From Nocardia caishijiensis NBRC 108228 (GTDB lineage: Bacteria; Actinomycetota; Actinomycetes; Mycobacteriales; Mycobacteriaceae), in NCBI RefSeq assembly GCF_001612825.1, contig NZ_BDBE01000025.1:496001-560000 (forward strand): 64,000 bases of DNA, written 5' to 3'. The notes beneath the pieces were generated by a model. It was not told the origin of the DNA. It was given only the letters and a program-made list of their open reading frames with translations, and ran no database searches. Below are positions 19,253-27,898 of this stretch, piece by piece (position 1 is the first letter of the stretch; every line of letters starts with the position of its first letter). The translations under genes and the position numbers were made by a program.

Positions 19253-20032
19253 TCAGCTGAAGCGGAACAGCCGGGTGGCCAGCCAGCCGCACAGCACGCC
19301 CCACGCAGCGAGCACCGCGACACCGAACCAGTCGATCGCGCCGGTCAGGGCCGCTTCCAGGGCGTAGGCCAGTGCGCCCGACGGGACCAATCGCGCGATC
19401 ACCGTGAGCGCGTCGGGCACGGTGTCGACGAGCACGAGGCTGGCGATGCCGAGCATCACGAACCACAGGATATTGGCCAGCGCGAGCACGATCTCGGCCT
19501 TGAGGGTGCCGCCGAGCAGCAGACCCATCGCCGCGAACGTCGCCGTGCCCAGCGCGATCACCAGGGCACCGAGGGCGAGCCCACCGACACCCGGCCGCCA
19601 GCCCAGCGCCATCCCGATGGCCCCGAGCAGCACCGCCTGCAGCACCACGACGATCAGGACGGCCGCGCATTTGCCCGCGATGACACCCCAGCGCGGCAAC
19701 GGGGTGGCGCCGAGCCGTTTGAGGGCGCCGTAGCGGCGGTCGAAGCCGACCGCGATGGCCTGACCGGTGAACGCCGTCGACATCACCGCGGTCATCATCA
19801 CCATCGGCACGACCCGGTTCACCCGGTCCGCGCCGAGGTCGCCGAACGGGAGCAGCGTGAGCCCGATCAGCAGGGTGATCGGGATGAACATGGTGAGCAG
19901 CAGTTGTTCGCCGTTGCGCAGCAGCAGTTTCAGCTCGAGTGTGGTCTGCGCGGTGAGCATCGCGGCGCGCGAGGCGGGGCGGGGGTCGGGGGTGAAGGTG
20001 CCGGGCTGGAACCGGCTCACGGTCTCGGTCAT
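19253..20032 (-). CDS. ABC transporter permease (ABC-2 type exporter)
   Basis: The 259 residues have six predicted membrane segments of the ABC-2 family: LLLTMFIPITLLIGLTLL, VVPMVMMTAVMSTAF and four later stretches. The conserved GFDRRYGALKRLGATPLPRW coupling loop is typical of drug/lipid exporters. The start at 20032 overlaps the stop of the ATPase gene by 4 bases. Together with that ATPase it forms a simple exporter orthologous in position to Rv1457c/Rv1458c. The substrate is unknown; location between mptB and ctaA suggests an envelope or heme/oxidase-related role, which is inference. Confidence 0.88.
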   Translation of the reverse strand: MTETVSRFQPGTFTPDPRPASRAAMLTAQTTLELKLLLRNGEQLLLTMFIPITLLIGLTLLPFGDLGADRVNRVVPMVMMTAVMSTAFTGQAIAVGFDRRYGALKRLGATPLPRWGVIAGKCAAVLIVVVLQAVLLGAIGMALGWRPGVGGLALGALVIALGTATFAAMGLLLGGTLKAEIVLALANILWFVMLGIASLVLVDTVPDALTVIARLVPSGALAYALEAALTGAIDWFGVAVLAAWGVLCGWLATRLFRFS

Positions 20033-20961
20033 CCGCGCAGGTCCCGTCCGGTGAGTTCGAGGAAGACGTCTTCGAGACGCCGCTGATCGATGCGGATGTC
20101 GGTGGCGAGCACGTCCATCCGCGCGCACCAGGCGGTGACCGTCGCCAGCACCTGCGGGGTGATCTCACCCTCGACCAGGTAGGTGCCCGGCGTGGTCTCG
20201 TGCGGCGAGAACCCTTCGGGCAGCGCGGATTTCAGCAGAGCGACATCGAGTTTCGGTGGAGCGCAGAAACGCAGCTGCCCGGCGGCGCCGTGCGCGGTGA
20301 CCTCGGCCGGGGTGCCCTCGGCGACGATCTCGCCGTGGTCGATGATGACGAGTTGGTCGGCGAGCTGTTCGGCCTCGTCCATCAGGTGCGTGGTGAGCAC
20401 GACGCTCACGCCGTCGCGGCGCAGGGCGTCGATGAGCTCCCAGACGATCAACCGGGCCTGGGCGTCCAGTCCGGCCGTCGGTTCGTCGAGGAACACGATC
20501 TCCGGCCTGCCGACCAGGGCGCACGCGAGCGCGAGGCGCTGTTGCTGACCGCCCGAGAGGCGCCGGTAGGGGGTGCGGCGGTTGTCCCGCAGGCCGAGAG
20601 TGCGCAGCAGCCAGTCGGGGTCGAGGGGATTCGCGGAGTAGGCCGCGACCAGGTCGAGCATCTCGCCCGCGCGGGCGCCGGGGTAGGCGCCGCCGCCCTG
20701 CAGCATCACGCCGATACGTGGCCGCAGCTGCTCGGAGTCGGCGATCGGGTCGAGGCCGAGCACCCGGACCGCGCCCGCGTCGGGGCGCACGAAGCCCTCG
20801 CACATCTCCACGGTGGTGGTCTTGCCCGCGCCGTTGGGGCCGAGCAGCGCGAAGACCTGCGCCCGCTCCACGTCGAAACGCAGGCCGTCCACCGCGGTGG
20901 TGTCGCCGTAGCGCTTGACCACGCCGTCGACGCTAACGGCGGGTCCCGGGCTTCTCGTCAC
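20029..20961 (-). CDS. ABC transporter ATP-binding protein (exporter type)
   Basis: The 310 residues contain Walker A GPNGAGKTTT near 44, the Q-loop, signature LSGGQQQRLALACAL near 140, Walker B EIVFLDEPTAGLD near 160 and the H-loop TTHLMDEAEQLA. A C-terminal domain of about 90 residues (EVTAHGAAGQLRF onwards) is like that of DrrA-type exporters. The GTG start at 20961 overlaps the mptB stop as GTGA. Upstream in-frame sequence belongs to the mptB coding region and was rejected. It pairs with the permease encoded next. Confidence 0.9.
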   Translation of the reverse strand: MTRSPGPAVSVDGVVKRYGDTTAVDGLRFDVERAQVFALLGPNGAGKTTTVEMCEGFVRPDAGAVRVLGLDPIADSEQLRPRIGVMLQGGGAYPGARAGEMLDLVAAYSANPLDPDWLLRTLGLRDNRRTPYRRLSGGQQQRLALACALVGRPEIVFLDEPTAGLDAQARLIVWELIDALRRDGVSVVLTTHLMDEAEQLADQLVIIDHGEIVAEGTPAEVTAHGAAGQLRFCAPPKLDVALLKSALPEGFSPHETTPGTYLVEGEITPQVLATVTAWCARMDVLATDIRIDQRRLEDVFLELTGRDLRG

Positions 20962-22715
20962 GATGTGACACGGTAAGCCGTGCCCTCCTGTGACGGAGCC
21001 GACACCCCCGCCTGGGCCCGCCACGGCAGGGTGTGCCGGGTGAGGACGTAGAACAGCGCGAAGCACACCGCGGCCGCCAGGGCAGCACCGATGATCTGGA
21101 AGACCTGGAACTCGGCGCCGCGCGGCATGACGAGCATCGATACCACCGCCGAGAACGCCACGGCGGGAACGCGGAACACCGGTTGGGTGGCCCAGGCGGC
21201 CAATGGAACGATCGCCCACAACAGGTACCAGGGCTGGACCACCGGGAACAGCAGCACGATCGCGCCGAGCGACACCCCGAGCGCCCCGACCGGGTGCAGT
21301 CGGCCGGTGCCGGTCGCCACCAGCATGCGCACCGTCACCAAGCCCGCGACGAGGCCCGCGATGGGCCGGGTGATCGACAGCAGCGCGGTGGTGTGGTCGC
21401 CGAGACCGAGCAGTACCCCGCCGAATCCGGTGATGACGCCGATCACCGTCGGCAGCGACATCCAACTGCGTACCGCGTTGGCGACGCTGAGCGTGTGCAT
21501 CCAGCCGAAACCGAGTCCGCTGGCCGAACTCACGAGAAGCGTGGTGACCCCGGCGATCACCGCGAGCAGGGCAGCGGCCTTGGCGACGGCGAGCAGGGTG
21601 CCGCCCCAGCGTCGCGCCAGTGCCATACCGACGAAACCCAGCGCGATGATGGAGGTGAGTTTGATCGACGACGACAGCGTGATCACCACCGCGCCGCCGA
21701 TCAGCAGGGCGTAGCCGCGGGCGTCGAGCGGGGGCATGTGCCCGGTGAGCGTGTCGCGGGTACCGCCGTCGCCGTAGATGGCGCGCAGCGTGAGTTCCAT
21801 ACCCGCCAGCATCAGGCCGATCATCAGCGCGTCGTTGTGCACGCCGCCGACCAGGTGGAACAGGACGAGGGGATTGGCCGCGCCGAGCCACAACGCGCTC
21901 ACCGGCGCCACCCCGCAGCGCACCGACAGGCGGGGCAGCGCCCACACGATCAGCGCGACACCGGCCAGGGCGAGCAACCGGTGCACCCACACCCCGGCGA
22001 TGATGTTGTCGCCGGTGAGTTCGGCGATGCCGCGACCGATCCACAGGAACAGCGGGCCGTACGGCGCCGGTGTGTCACGCCAGATGGTCGGCACATTGTT
22101 GGTGAGGACGTTGTCGATGCCGAGCCCGGCGACGGGCCCCTCGGCGTAGGGGTCGATGCCGCGCGCGGCGATCTCGCTCTGGGCCAGGTAGGAGTAGACG
22201 TCGTTGCTGAACATCGGCGGCGCCACCGACAGTGGGATGATCCACAGCAGCAGCGTGCGGTCGAGTTGGGAGCGGGTCAGGCGGTGCGGCGGTGATCCGG
22301 CGAGACCGCCGATCGCGAAGCGGCCCAGCAGCAACCACGCCCCGATCACCAGCACGGTGCCGAACATGCACATCGCGAGCGATCCGGTGTGCGCGCGGGC
22401 GAAGATGCCGAGCACCCGCACCCCTGATACCGGATTCTGATGGACCGGCTGGGCGCCGATGCCCAGTGCGGCGATGGCCATCAGCACGGTGCCGGTGGCG
22501 CCCATCAGCCGAATGCGGTCCAGTTGGGCGCGTTCGCGTTTGTCGAGGCCGGGGACCTCGGTCTCGTCGCGGTGCAGGGCCGCGACGGTGTGATCGGGCG
22601 CGGGTACGTCGAACCCGAGGGCTCGTCGCCCGAACGCCAGTGTCTTGCGCGCCGCGCCCTCCAGTACCGCCACGGAGTCGAAGCCTAGTGCGCTCGGCGC
22701 CGATCGTTGCGCCAC
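20958..22715 (-). CDS. mptB: Alpha-(1->6)-mannopyranosyltransferase, MptB family
   Basis: This GT-C membrane glycosyltransferase of 585 residues probably adds alpha-1,6-mannose units from polyprenyl-phosphate mannose to lipomannan/lipoarabinomannan cores on the outer side of the membrane. It has more than ten hydrophobic segments. The acidic loop after the first segments, MFSNDVYSYLAQSEIAARG, carries the GT-C Asp motif, and VVQPWYLLWAIVPLAAWA lies near the C-terminus. Position next to the ABC exporter and ctaA matches Rv1459c (mptB). The first 75 residues are cytoplasmic and variable. Confidence 0.87.
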   Translation of the reverse strand: MAQRSAPSALGFDSVAVLEGAARKTLAFGRRALGFDVPAPDHTVAALHRDETEVPGLDKRERAQLDRIRLMGATGTVLMAIAALGIGAQPVHQNPVSGVRVLGIFARAHTGSLAMCMFGTVLVIGAWLLLGRFAIGGLAGSPPHRLTRSQLDRTLLLWIIPLSVAPPMFSNDVYSYLAQSEIAARGIDPYAEGPVAGLGIDNVLTNNVPTIWRDTPAPYGPLFLWIGRGIAELTGDNIIAGVWVHRLLALAGVALIVWALPRLSVRCGVAPVSALWLGAANPLVLFHLVGGVHNDALMIGLMLAGMELTLRAIYGDGGTRDTLTGHMPPLDARGYALLIGGAVVITLSSSIKLTSIIALGFVGMALARRWGGTLLAVAKAAALLAVIAGVTTLLVSSASGLGFGWMHTLSVANAVRSWMSLPTVIGVITGFGGVLLGLGDHTTALLSITRPIAGLVAGLVTVRMLVATGTGRLHPVGALGVSLGAIVLLFPVVQPWYLLWAIVPLAAWATQPVFRVPAVAFSAVVSMLVMPRGAEFQVFQIIGAALAAAVCFALFYVLTRHTLPWRAQAGVSAPSQEGTAYRVTS

Positions 22716-22797
22716 CGGCCGCCGTGGACGTCCCCACCAGCGGGAACCCGGCGCACCTGTGCGCCACCGGCGGCGGACGTCGACGTGACGGCGGGAG

Positions 22798-23712
22798 CTA
22801 GGCGGGCACGGTGACCATCGGGGGAGTGATGAAGGGTGGTTGCGTGCGCAACCAGAGGGCGGCCGCGATGATGACGGCCAGGCAGATCACCGTGACCAGG
22901 CCCATCGCGATCCATCCGAGGCGCTGCGCCGAACGTAGATCCCGTGCTGACAGCCAGCCGGGGACGAACAGGATGCCCAGCGCGCTGAGCGTGCCCGCCG
23001 CGAGTCCACCGAGGTGACCCCACAGCGAGATCCCCGGCAGCGAGAAGCTGATGAGCACGTTGACGCCGATCACCACCAGCATCGGAGTCGGGCTCTGGCG
23101 CAACCGGATGAGCGTCACCGTCACGGCGCCGAACAGGCCGTACACCGCGCCCGACGCGCCCGCGGTCATGGTGTACGGATCCGACAGCGCCATCACCGCC
23201 GCCGAACCGCCGAGCAGCGAGACCAGATACAGGCACCCGTAGGTGACCCGGCCGAGCACTTGCTCGAGATCGCGTCCGACGACGTAGAGCGCGAACATGT
23301 TGACGAGCAGATGGATCGCGCCGTAGTGCAGGAACCCCGAACCGAGCACCCGCCACCACTCACCGTCGGCGACCAGCAGCGGGACCAGCACGAACTCGCC
23401 GAACACCGACGAACCGCGATGGTTTTGCATCGGGTTGCCCGCCTGCGCGGCGGTCACCAGGTAGAGCAGGACATTGATCGCGATGAGCCCGTAGGTCACC
23501 ATCGGTACCGGCGACGCGCCCGCCCGCGCGCCCGCGACGGTGCGCACCTGCCGTACGTCGCGCTGACCCTGCCGGACGCAGTCCACACAGTGCTGGCCGA
23601 CGGCGGCCGAGCGTAGGCATTCGGGGCAGGCGGGGCGGCCGCAGCGAGTACACGCGAGGCCGGTCGGCCGGTCGGGGTGGCGGACGCACGTCTGTGCGGG
23701 CGGGTGTGACAC
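22798..23712 (-). CDS. Rhomboid-family intramembrane serine protease with N-terminal zinc-binding motif
   Basis: The 304 residues begin with a B-box-like cysteine/histidine cluster (CVRHPDRPTGLACTRCGRPA, then CPEC and HCVDC) that should bind zinc. Six to seven membrane segments follow. The catalytic serine is in GASGAVYGLFGA near 196 and the catalytic histidine in LWGHLGGLAAG near 250; the HLLVNM loop is also typical. It should cleave transmembrane substrates, which are unknown. The start is a GTG at 23712 without a clear ribosome binding site. It is upstream of mptB on the same strand with an 82-base gap. Confidence 0.87.
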   Translation of the reverse strand: MSHPPAQTCVRHPDRPTGLACTRCGRPACPECLRSAAVGQHCVDCVRQGQRDVRQVRTVAGARAGASPVPMVTYGLIAINVLLYLVTAAQAGNPMQNHRGSSVFGEFVLVPLLVADGEWWRVLGSGFLHYGAIHLLVNMFALYVVGRDLEQVLGRVTYGCLYLVSLLGGSAAVMALSDPYTMTAGASGAVYGLFGAVTVTLIRLRQSPTPMLVVIGVNVLISFSLPGISLWGHLGGLAAGTLSALGILFVPGWLSARDLRSAQRLGWIAMGLVTVICLAVIIAAALWLRTQPPFITPPMVTVPA

Positions 23713-23900
23713 ATGGTCATCGTGCCATGAGTCACCGACACGAGGCGGGCTGTGAGAACGTCGTCGGTCGGCGGCTCGCCCAGGTTCCCGGCGACGGGAG
23801 ACGATCTGTACCTCGGCGAGGCGCACGGGTCGGCCGAGGGGTGCGGCGGTCCGGTGGGCGTGTCCGGTTTCGACCGGCCAGGCCGGGCTATGCGCTCCCC

Positions 23901-25376
23901 ATGACGTCTCTGTGGTTGAACAACGCCGAAGTCCCCGCCCGGTTACGGCTGACCCCCGGTTCGCACTTCGACATCGTCGTCCTCGGCGCGGGCATCGTCG
24001 GGTTGACGACCGCGCTGCTGCTGGCCCAGCAGGGCCGGGAGGTGGCGGTGCTCGAGGCGAAGCGGGTCGGCGCGGGCACCACGGCCGCGTCGACGGCGAA
24101 AGTCTCACTGCTGCAGGGCACCCGGGCCCAGACCATCGCCCGCAGGCACGGCATCGCGACCCTCTCGCGCTACCTCGCCGCCAATCTCGACGGGTTCGAC
24201 TGGCTGCTGGATTTCTGCGCCGGTCGCGACCTCGCCGTCGAGCGCGTGGCCGCTTACACCTATGCCCAGAACGAATCCGAGATGTCCGCTGTCCGGGCGG
24301 AATTCGAGGCGACGCGGTCGGCCGGTCTGCCCACCGACCTGGTCGACGACGTCGACGTACCGTTCCCGCTGCACGGTGCCGTGCGGCTGCGCGAGCAGGC
24401 CCAGCTCAACCCGATGGCCTTCCTGGCCGCCCTCGCCGCCGAAGTCGAAACCCAGGGCGGGTCGATCTTCGAATCGACGCGCGCGCAACGGCTTCGCCAC
24501 CACGACGGCCGGGTGGTGATCGGTACCGAACACGGCGAGGTGGACGCGAACAACGTCGTCGTCGCGACCGGAACACCGATTTTCGACCGGGGTGGCTACT
24601 TCGCCCGCGTCACCGCCCAGCGCTCCTATCTGGCCGCGTTCAAGGTGCCAGGGCCGGTGCCGGAGGAGATGTACATCAGTGCGGGACAACCGATCCGGTC
24701 GCTGCGCCGCTACCCGGCCGACGACGTGCTCCTGGTCGGCGGCAGCGGTCACGAGGTGGGCCGCGAGGACTCCGCCGAGGCACATGTGCGAGACCTGCTC
24801 GACTGGACCGGTCGGTGGTTCCCCGGCGCGGAGCTGCTGCACCGCTGGTCGGCGCAGGACTATCACCCCGTCGGCGAGCTTCCCTATGTCGGCCCGCTCG
24901 TGCCCGGGCGCGAGGAAGTCCTCGTCGCCACGGGCTTCGCCAAGTGGGGTTTCACCAACGGCGCCGCCGCCGCGCTCGCTCTCGCGGGCCGCATCACCGG
25001 CGACGCTCCGAAATGGGCCGACACCCTCTCCGCCTGGCGGCTCGGCGAAGTCGCCTCCCTCCCGGCGGGCGCCCGCGCCAACGCGACCGTCGCTCGCTAC
25101 CTGTCCACCGGCTGGCTGCACCTGCTCGGCGCCGACGGGCACAGCATCCCTCCGGAAGGCTGCGGCCGCGTCGAACGCCACGGGCTGGCTCCCACTGCCG
25201 TCTCCACCGTCGACGGCGTCACCACCGAGATCTCCGCGATCTGCCCTCACCTGGGCGGCATCCTGCACTGGAACGACGCCGAACGCACCTGGGACTGCCC
25301 CCTGCACGGCTCCCGCTTCGAACCCGACGGCGCCGTCATCGAGGGACCGGCCACCCACCCCCTCTCTCCCCGCTGA
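23901..25376 (+). CDS. FAD-dependent oxidoreductase fused to a Rieske [2Fe-2S] domain
   Basis: The 491 residues combine two modules. Residues 1 to about 390 are a DAO-type flavoprotein with IVVLGAGIVGLTTALLLAQQ at about 27 and an AASTAKVS segment. The last 100 residues are a Rieske domain whose ligands are in CPHLGG and CPLHGSRF (CxH and CxxH). Similar fusions in other bacteria are annotated as oxidoreductases that may pass electrons from an amine or glycine-like substrate through the cluster; the substrate here is unknown. The next operon downstream builds Fe-S clusters, but the two are separated by a hairpin, so there is no evidence of co-transcription. Confidence 0.85.
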   Translation: MTSLWLNNAEVPARLRLTPGSHFDIVVLGAGIVGLTTALLLAQQGREVAVLEAKRVGAGTTAASTAKVSLLQGTRAQTIARRHGIATLSRYLAANLDGFDWLLDFCAGRDLAVERVAAYTYAQNESEMSAVRAEFEATRSAGLPTDLVDDVDVPFPLHGAVRLREQAQLNPMAFLAALAAEVETQGGSIFESTRAQRLRHHDGRVVIGTEHGEVDANNVVVATGTPIFDRGGYFARVTAQRSYLAAFKVPGPVPEEMYISAGQPIRSLRRYPADDVLLVGGSGHEVGREDSAEAHVRDLLDWTGRWFPGAELLHRWSAQDYHPVGELPYVGPLVPGREEVLVATGFAKWGFTNGAAAALALAGRITGDAPKWADTLSAWRLGEVASLPAGARANATVARYLSTGWLHLLGADGHSIPPEGCGRVERHGLAPTAVSTVDGVTTEISAICPHLGGILHWNDAERTWDCPLHGSRFEPDGAVIEGPATHPLSPR

Positions 25377-25668
25377 GCTGGACATCCGATCACCACGCTC
25401 TGGTGGCGGCGTCTCGCGAGAGCCTCGCGCCCGCGGAGCGTGGTGATCGAGTCCAGGGCGGATGTGTGCTGGTCTCGGAGTTGCTCGCCGGTGCGTGCGG
25501 GGATCTGCCCGGTGTGCGATGAGTCACCTCGTGCGGGCCGTGCGGGTCGGCGGGGGTGGGTCGCACCTGGGGTTTTGTCGAGGCGTGGCGGTGGCGGGAT
25601 GTCTTCGTCGCAGGTCAGGGTGCCCTTGGCAAGGTGACCCTTATTAGATTTAGGGAAGTAATTCCGCC
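25377..25668. other. Intergenic region upstream of the suf operon
   Basis: No gene is supported here. The left part contains a long inverted repeat (25387-25449). The right part becomes AT-rich for this genome (TTATTAGATTTAGGG at 25641-25655) just ahead of sufR, which suggests the suf promoter. Short frames on both strands lack binding sites or recognisable composition. Confidence 0.55.
25387..25449. repeat. 14-bp inverted repeat with nested palindrome
   Basis: CGATCACCACGCTC at 25387-25400 is perfectly complementary to 25436-25449. The 35-base interval contains the palindrome TCTCGCGAGA (25412-25421). It begins 10 bases after the oxidoreductase stop, so it is most simply a terminator with a long loop. 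Confidence 0.75.
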
Positions 25669-25683
25669 ACACTGGTGTTGTGA
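25669..25683 (+). promoter_or_regulatory. Probable SufR operator overlapping the sufR start codon
   Basis: ACACT-GGTGT-TGTGA is an imperfect inverted repeat with a 5-base spacer. Its right half covers the sufR GTG start at 25680. From memory, the same ACACT-N5-TGTGA form has been reported for SufR of M. tuberculosis. It suggests negative autoregulation of the whole suf operon, and possibly a leaderless transcript. Confidence 0.65.
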
Positions 25684-26465
25684 AAACCGTGGGTTTGCGG
25701 ACAGGCGTGGAAGGGACCGGTCGTAAGGCGACCGGCGCCCGGTCGTCTGCCGTGCCCGCGCACGAGGGGCAGACCCGGGCGGCCATCGTCCAGCTACTGC
25801 TCGAGCAGGGTCCCATCACCGCCACCGCCATCAGCGCCGAACTCGGGCTCGCGCCCGCAGGGGTGCGCAGGCACCTCGACGCGCTGATCGACGCAGGTCA
25901 GGCGCGCGCGAGCCGGTCGGCGCCGTGGCAGCAGAAGGGGCGCGGCAGGCCCGCCAAGCAATATCAGCTCACCGCCGCCGGGCGTGGCAACCTCGGCCAC
26001 GCCTACGACGACCTGGCAGGCGCCGCGATCCGTCAGCTCGGTGAGATCGGTGGCGACGAGGCGATCAGCGAGTTCGCCCGCAAACGGGTGCGCACGATCG
26101 TCGACGGCATCGAGCCGGTCGCCGAGCACACCGCCCCCGTGATCGAGGCCAAGGTCGAGGAGATCGCCGAGGCGTTCGCCGACGCCGGTTTCGCCGCGAC
26201 CACCCGCCAGGTGGGTGCCGGAGTGCAGATCTGCCAGCATCATTGCCCGGTGGCCCACGTGGCCGAGGAGTTCCCGCAGCTGTGCGCGGCCGAACTGGAC
26301 GCTTTCCGCGACCTGCTCGGCACCCACGTACAGCGACTTGCGACGATCGCCAACGGCGATTGCGCCTGCACCACCCATGTGCCGCTGGTCGCGGTGCCGA
26401 AGATCCCATCCGCCGCACAGCCCGCGGCGGGACGAACGAACGACTCCGGAAGGAGCGCCGAATGA
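25680..26465 (+). CDS. sufR: Fe-S-sensing repressor SufR of the suf operon
   Basis: The 261 residues form a DeoR/ArsR-like winged helix (residues about 33-100; [50 protein letters not shown]) and a C-terminal sensor domain. Cysteines at 185, 189, 202, 228 and 230 are candidate cluster ligands, and the C189-X12-C202 spacing resembles known SufR proteins. SufR with a cluster is expected to repress the operon and release it when clusters are scarce. Translation starts at a GTG inside the predicted operator. The stop overlaps sufB as ATGA. Confidence 0.92.
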   Translation: MKTVGLRTGVEGTGRKATGARSSAVPAHEGQTRAAIVQLLLEQGPITATAISAELGLAPAGVRRHLDALIDAGQARASRSAPWQQKGRGRPAKQYQLTAAGRGNLGHAYDDLAGAAIRQLGEIGGDEAISEFARKRVRTIVDGIEPVAEHTAPVIEAKVEEIAEAFADAGFAATTRQVGAGVQICQHHCPVAHVAEEFPQLCAAELDAFRDLLGTHVQRLATIANGDCACTTHVPLVAVPKIPSAAQPAAGRTNDSGRSAE

Positions 26466-27898
26466 CGACGACCACCGACCAGGCGCAACCGCTGACCCAG
26501 GACGAGACCATCGCCTCGCTGGGTAACTACGGTTACGGCTGGGCCGATTCGGATGTGGCCGGTGCCAGCGCGCAACGCGGCCTGTCGGAAGCTGTCGTTC
26601 GCGACATCTCGGCCAAGAAGAACGAGCCCGAGTGGATGCTCGACATCCGCCTCAAGGCGCTGCGCATCTTCGACCGCAAGCCCATGCCGAACTGGGGTTC
26701 CAACCTCGACGGCATCGACTTCGACAACATCAAGTACTTCGTGCGCTCGTCGGAGAAGCAGGCCGAGAGCTGGGAAGACCTGCCCGAGGACATCAAGAAC
26801 ACCTACGACAAGCTGGGCATCCCCGAGGCCGAGAAGCAGCGCCTCGTGTCCGGTGTCGCCGCGCAGTACGAGTCCGAGGTCGTCTACCACTCCATCCGTG
26901 AGGACCTGGAGAAGCAGGGCGTCATCTTCCTCGACACCGACACCGCGCTCAAGGAGCACCCGGAGATCTTCCAGGAGTACTTCGGCTCGGTGATCCCCGC
27001 GGGCGACAACAAGTTCTCCGCGCTCAACACCGCCGTGTGGTCGGGCGGCTCGTTCATCTACGTGCCCCCGGGCGTGCACGTCGACATCCCGCTGCAGGCC
27101 TACTTCCGGATCAACACCGAGAACATGGGCCAGTTCGAGCGGACGCTGATCATCGTCGACGAGGACGCCTACGTCCACTACGTCGAGGGCTGCACCGCGC
27201 CGATCTACAAGTCCGACTCGCTGCACTCCGCGGTCGTGGAGATCATCGTGAAGAAGGGCGGTCGCTGCCGCTACACGACCATCCAGAACTGGTCCAACAA
27301 CGTCTACAACCTGGTCACCAAGCGGGCCAAGGCCGAGGCGGGCGCCACCATGGAGTGGGTCGACGGCAACATCGGCTCCAAGGTCACCATGAAGTACCCG
27401 GCGGTCTGGATGACCGGCGAGCACGCGCACGGCGAGGTGCTCTCCGTGGCGTTCGCGGGCGTCGGCCAGCACCAGGACACCGGCGCGAAGATGCTGCACC
27501 TGGCCCCGCACACCTCCTCGACCATCGTGTCGAAGTCGGTGGCGCGCGGCGGCGGTCGCGCGTCGTACCGCGGTCTGGTGCAGGTGAACAAGGGCGCCCA
27601 CGGCTCCAAGTCGACGGTGAAGTGTGACGCGCTGCTGGTCGACACGATCAGCCGCTCCGACACCTACCCCTACGTCGACATCCGCGAGGACGACGTGACC
27701 ATGGGCCACGAGGCCACGGTCTCCAAGGTGTCCGAGGACCAGCTGTTCTACCTGATGAGCCGCGGTCTCACCGAGGACGAGGCGATGGCCATGGTGGTGC
27801 GCGGCTTCGTGGAGCCCATCGCCAAGGAACTGCCGATGGAATACGCACTGGAACTGAACCGGCTCATCGAGCTGCAGATGGAAGGGGCCGTGGGCTGA
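26462..27898 (+). CDS. sufB: Fe-S cluster assembly scaffold SufB
   Basis: SufB is the scaffold of the SufBCD complex on which clusters form. The 478 residues show the family features [40 protein letters not shown] and [20 protein letters not shown]. The conserved EGCTAP cysteine and several others are present. The length is that of an uninterrupted SufB; the M. tuberculosis gene carries an intein and is far longer. AGGAG precedes the ATG, which overlaps sufR. SufD follows with a TGATG overlap, so B and D are probably made in equal amounts. Confidence 0.97.
   Translation: MTTTTDQAQPLTQDETIASLGNYGYGWADSDVAGASAQRGLSEAVVRDISAKKNEPEWMLDIRLKALRIFDRKPMPNWGSNLDGIDFDNIKYFVRSSEKQAESWEDLPEDIKNTYDKLGIPEAEKQRLVSGVAAQYESEVVYHSIREDLEKQGVIFLDTDTALKEHPEIFQEYFGSVIPAGDNKFSALNTAVWSGGSFIYVPPGVHVDIPLQAYFRINTENMGQFERTLIIVDEDAYVHYVEGCTAPIYKSDSLHSAVVEIIVKKGGRCRYTTIQNWSNNVYNLVTKRAKAEAGATMEWVDGNIGSKVTMKYPAVWMTGEHAHGEVLSVAFAGVGQHQDTGAKMLHLAPHTSSTIVSKSVARGGGRASYRGLVQVNKGAHGSKSTVKCDALLVDTISRSDTYPYVDIREDDVTMGHEATVSKVSEDQLFYLMSRGLTEDEAMAMVVRGFVEPIAKELPMEYALELNRLIELQMEGAVG

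Noticed and set aside
20962..22044. Extension of the ABC ATPase frame to 671 residues
   Set aside because: It overlaps mptB in a different frame and is Arg/Pro-rich noise.
25440..25640. Short frames in the gap before sufR
   Set aside because: No ribosome binding site, no recognisable sequence, and overlapping with a hairpin at one end.
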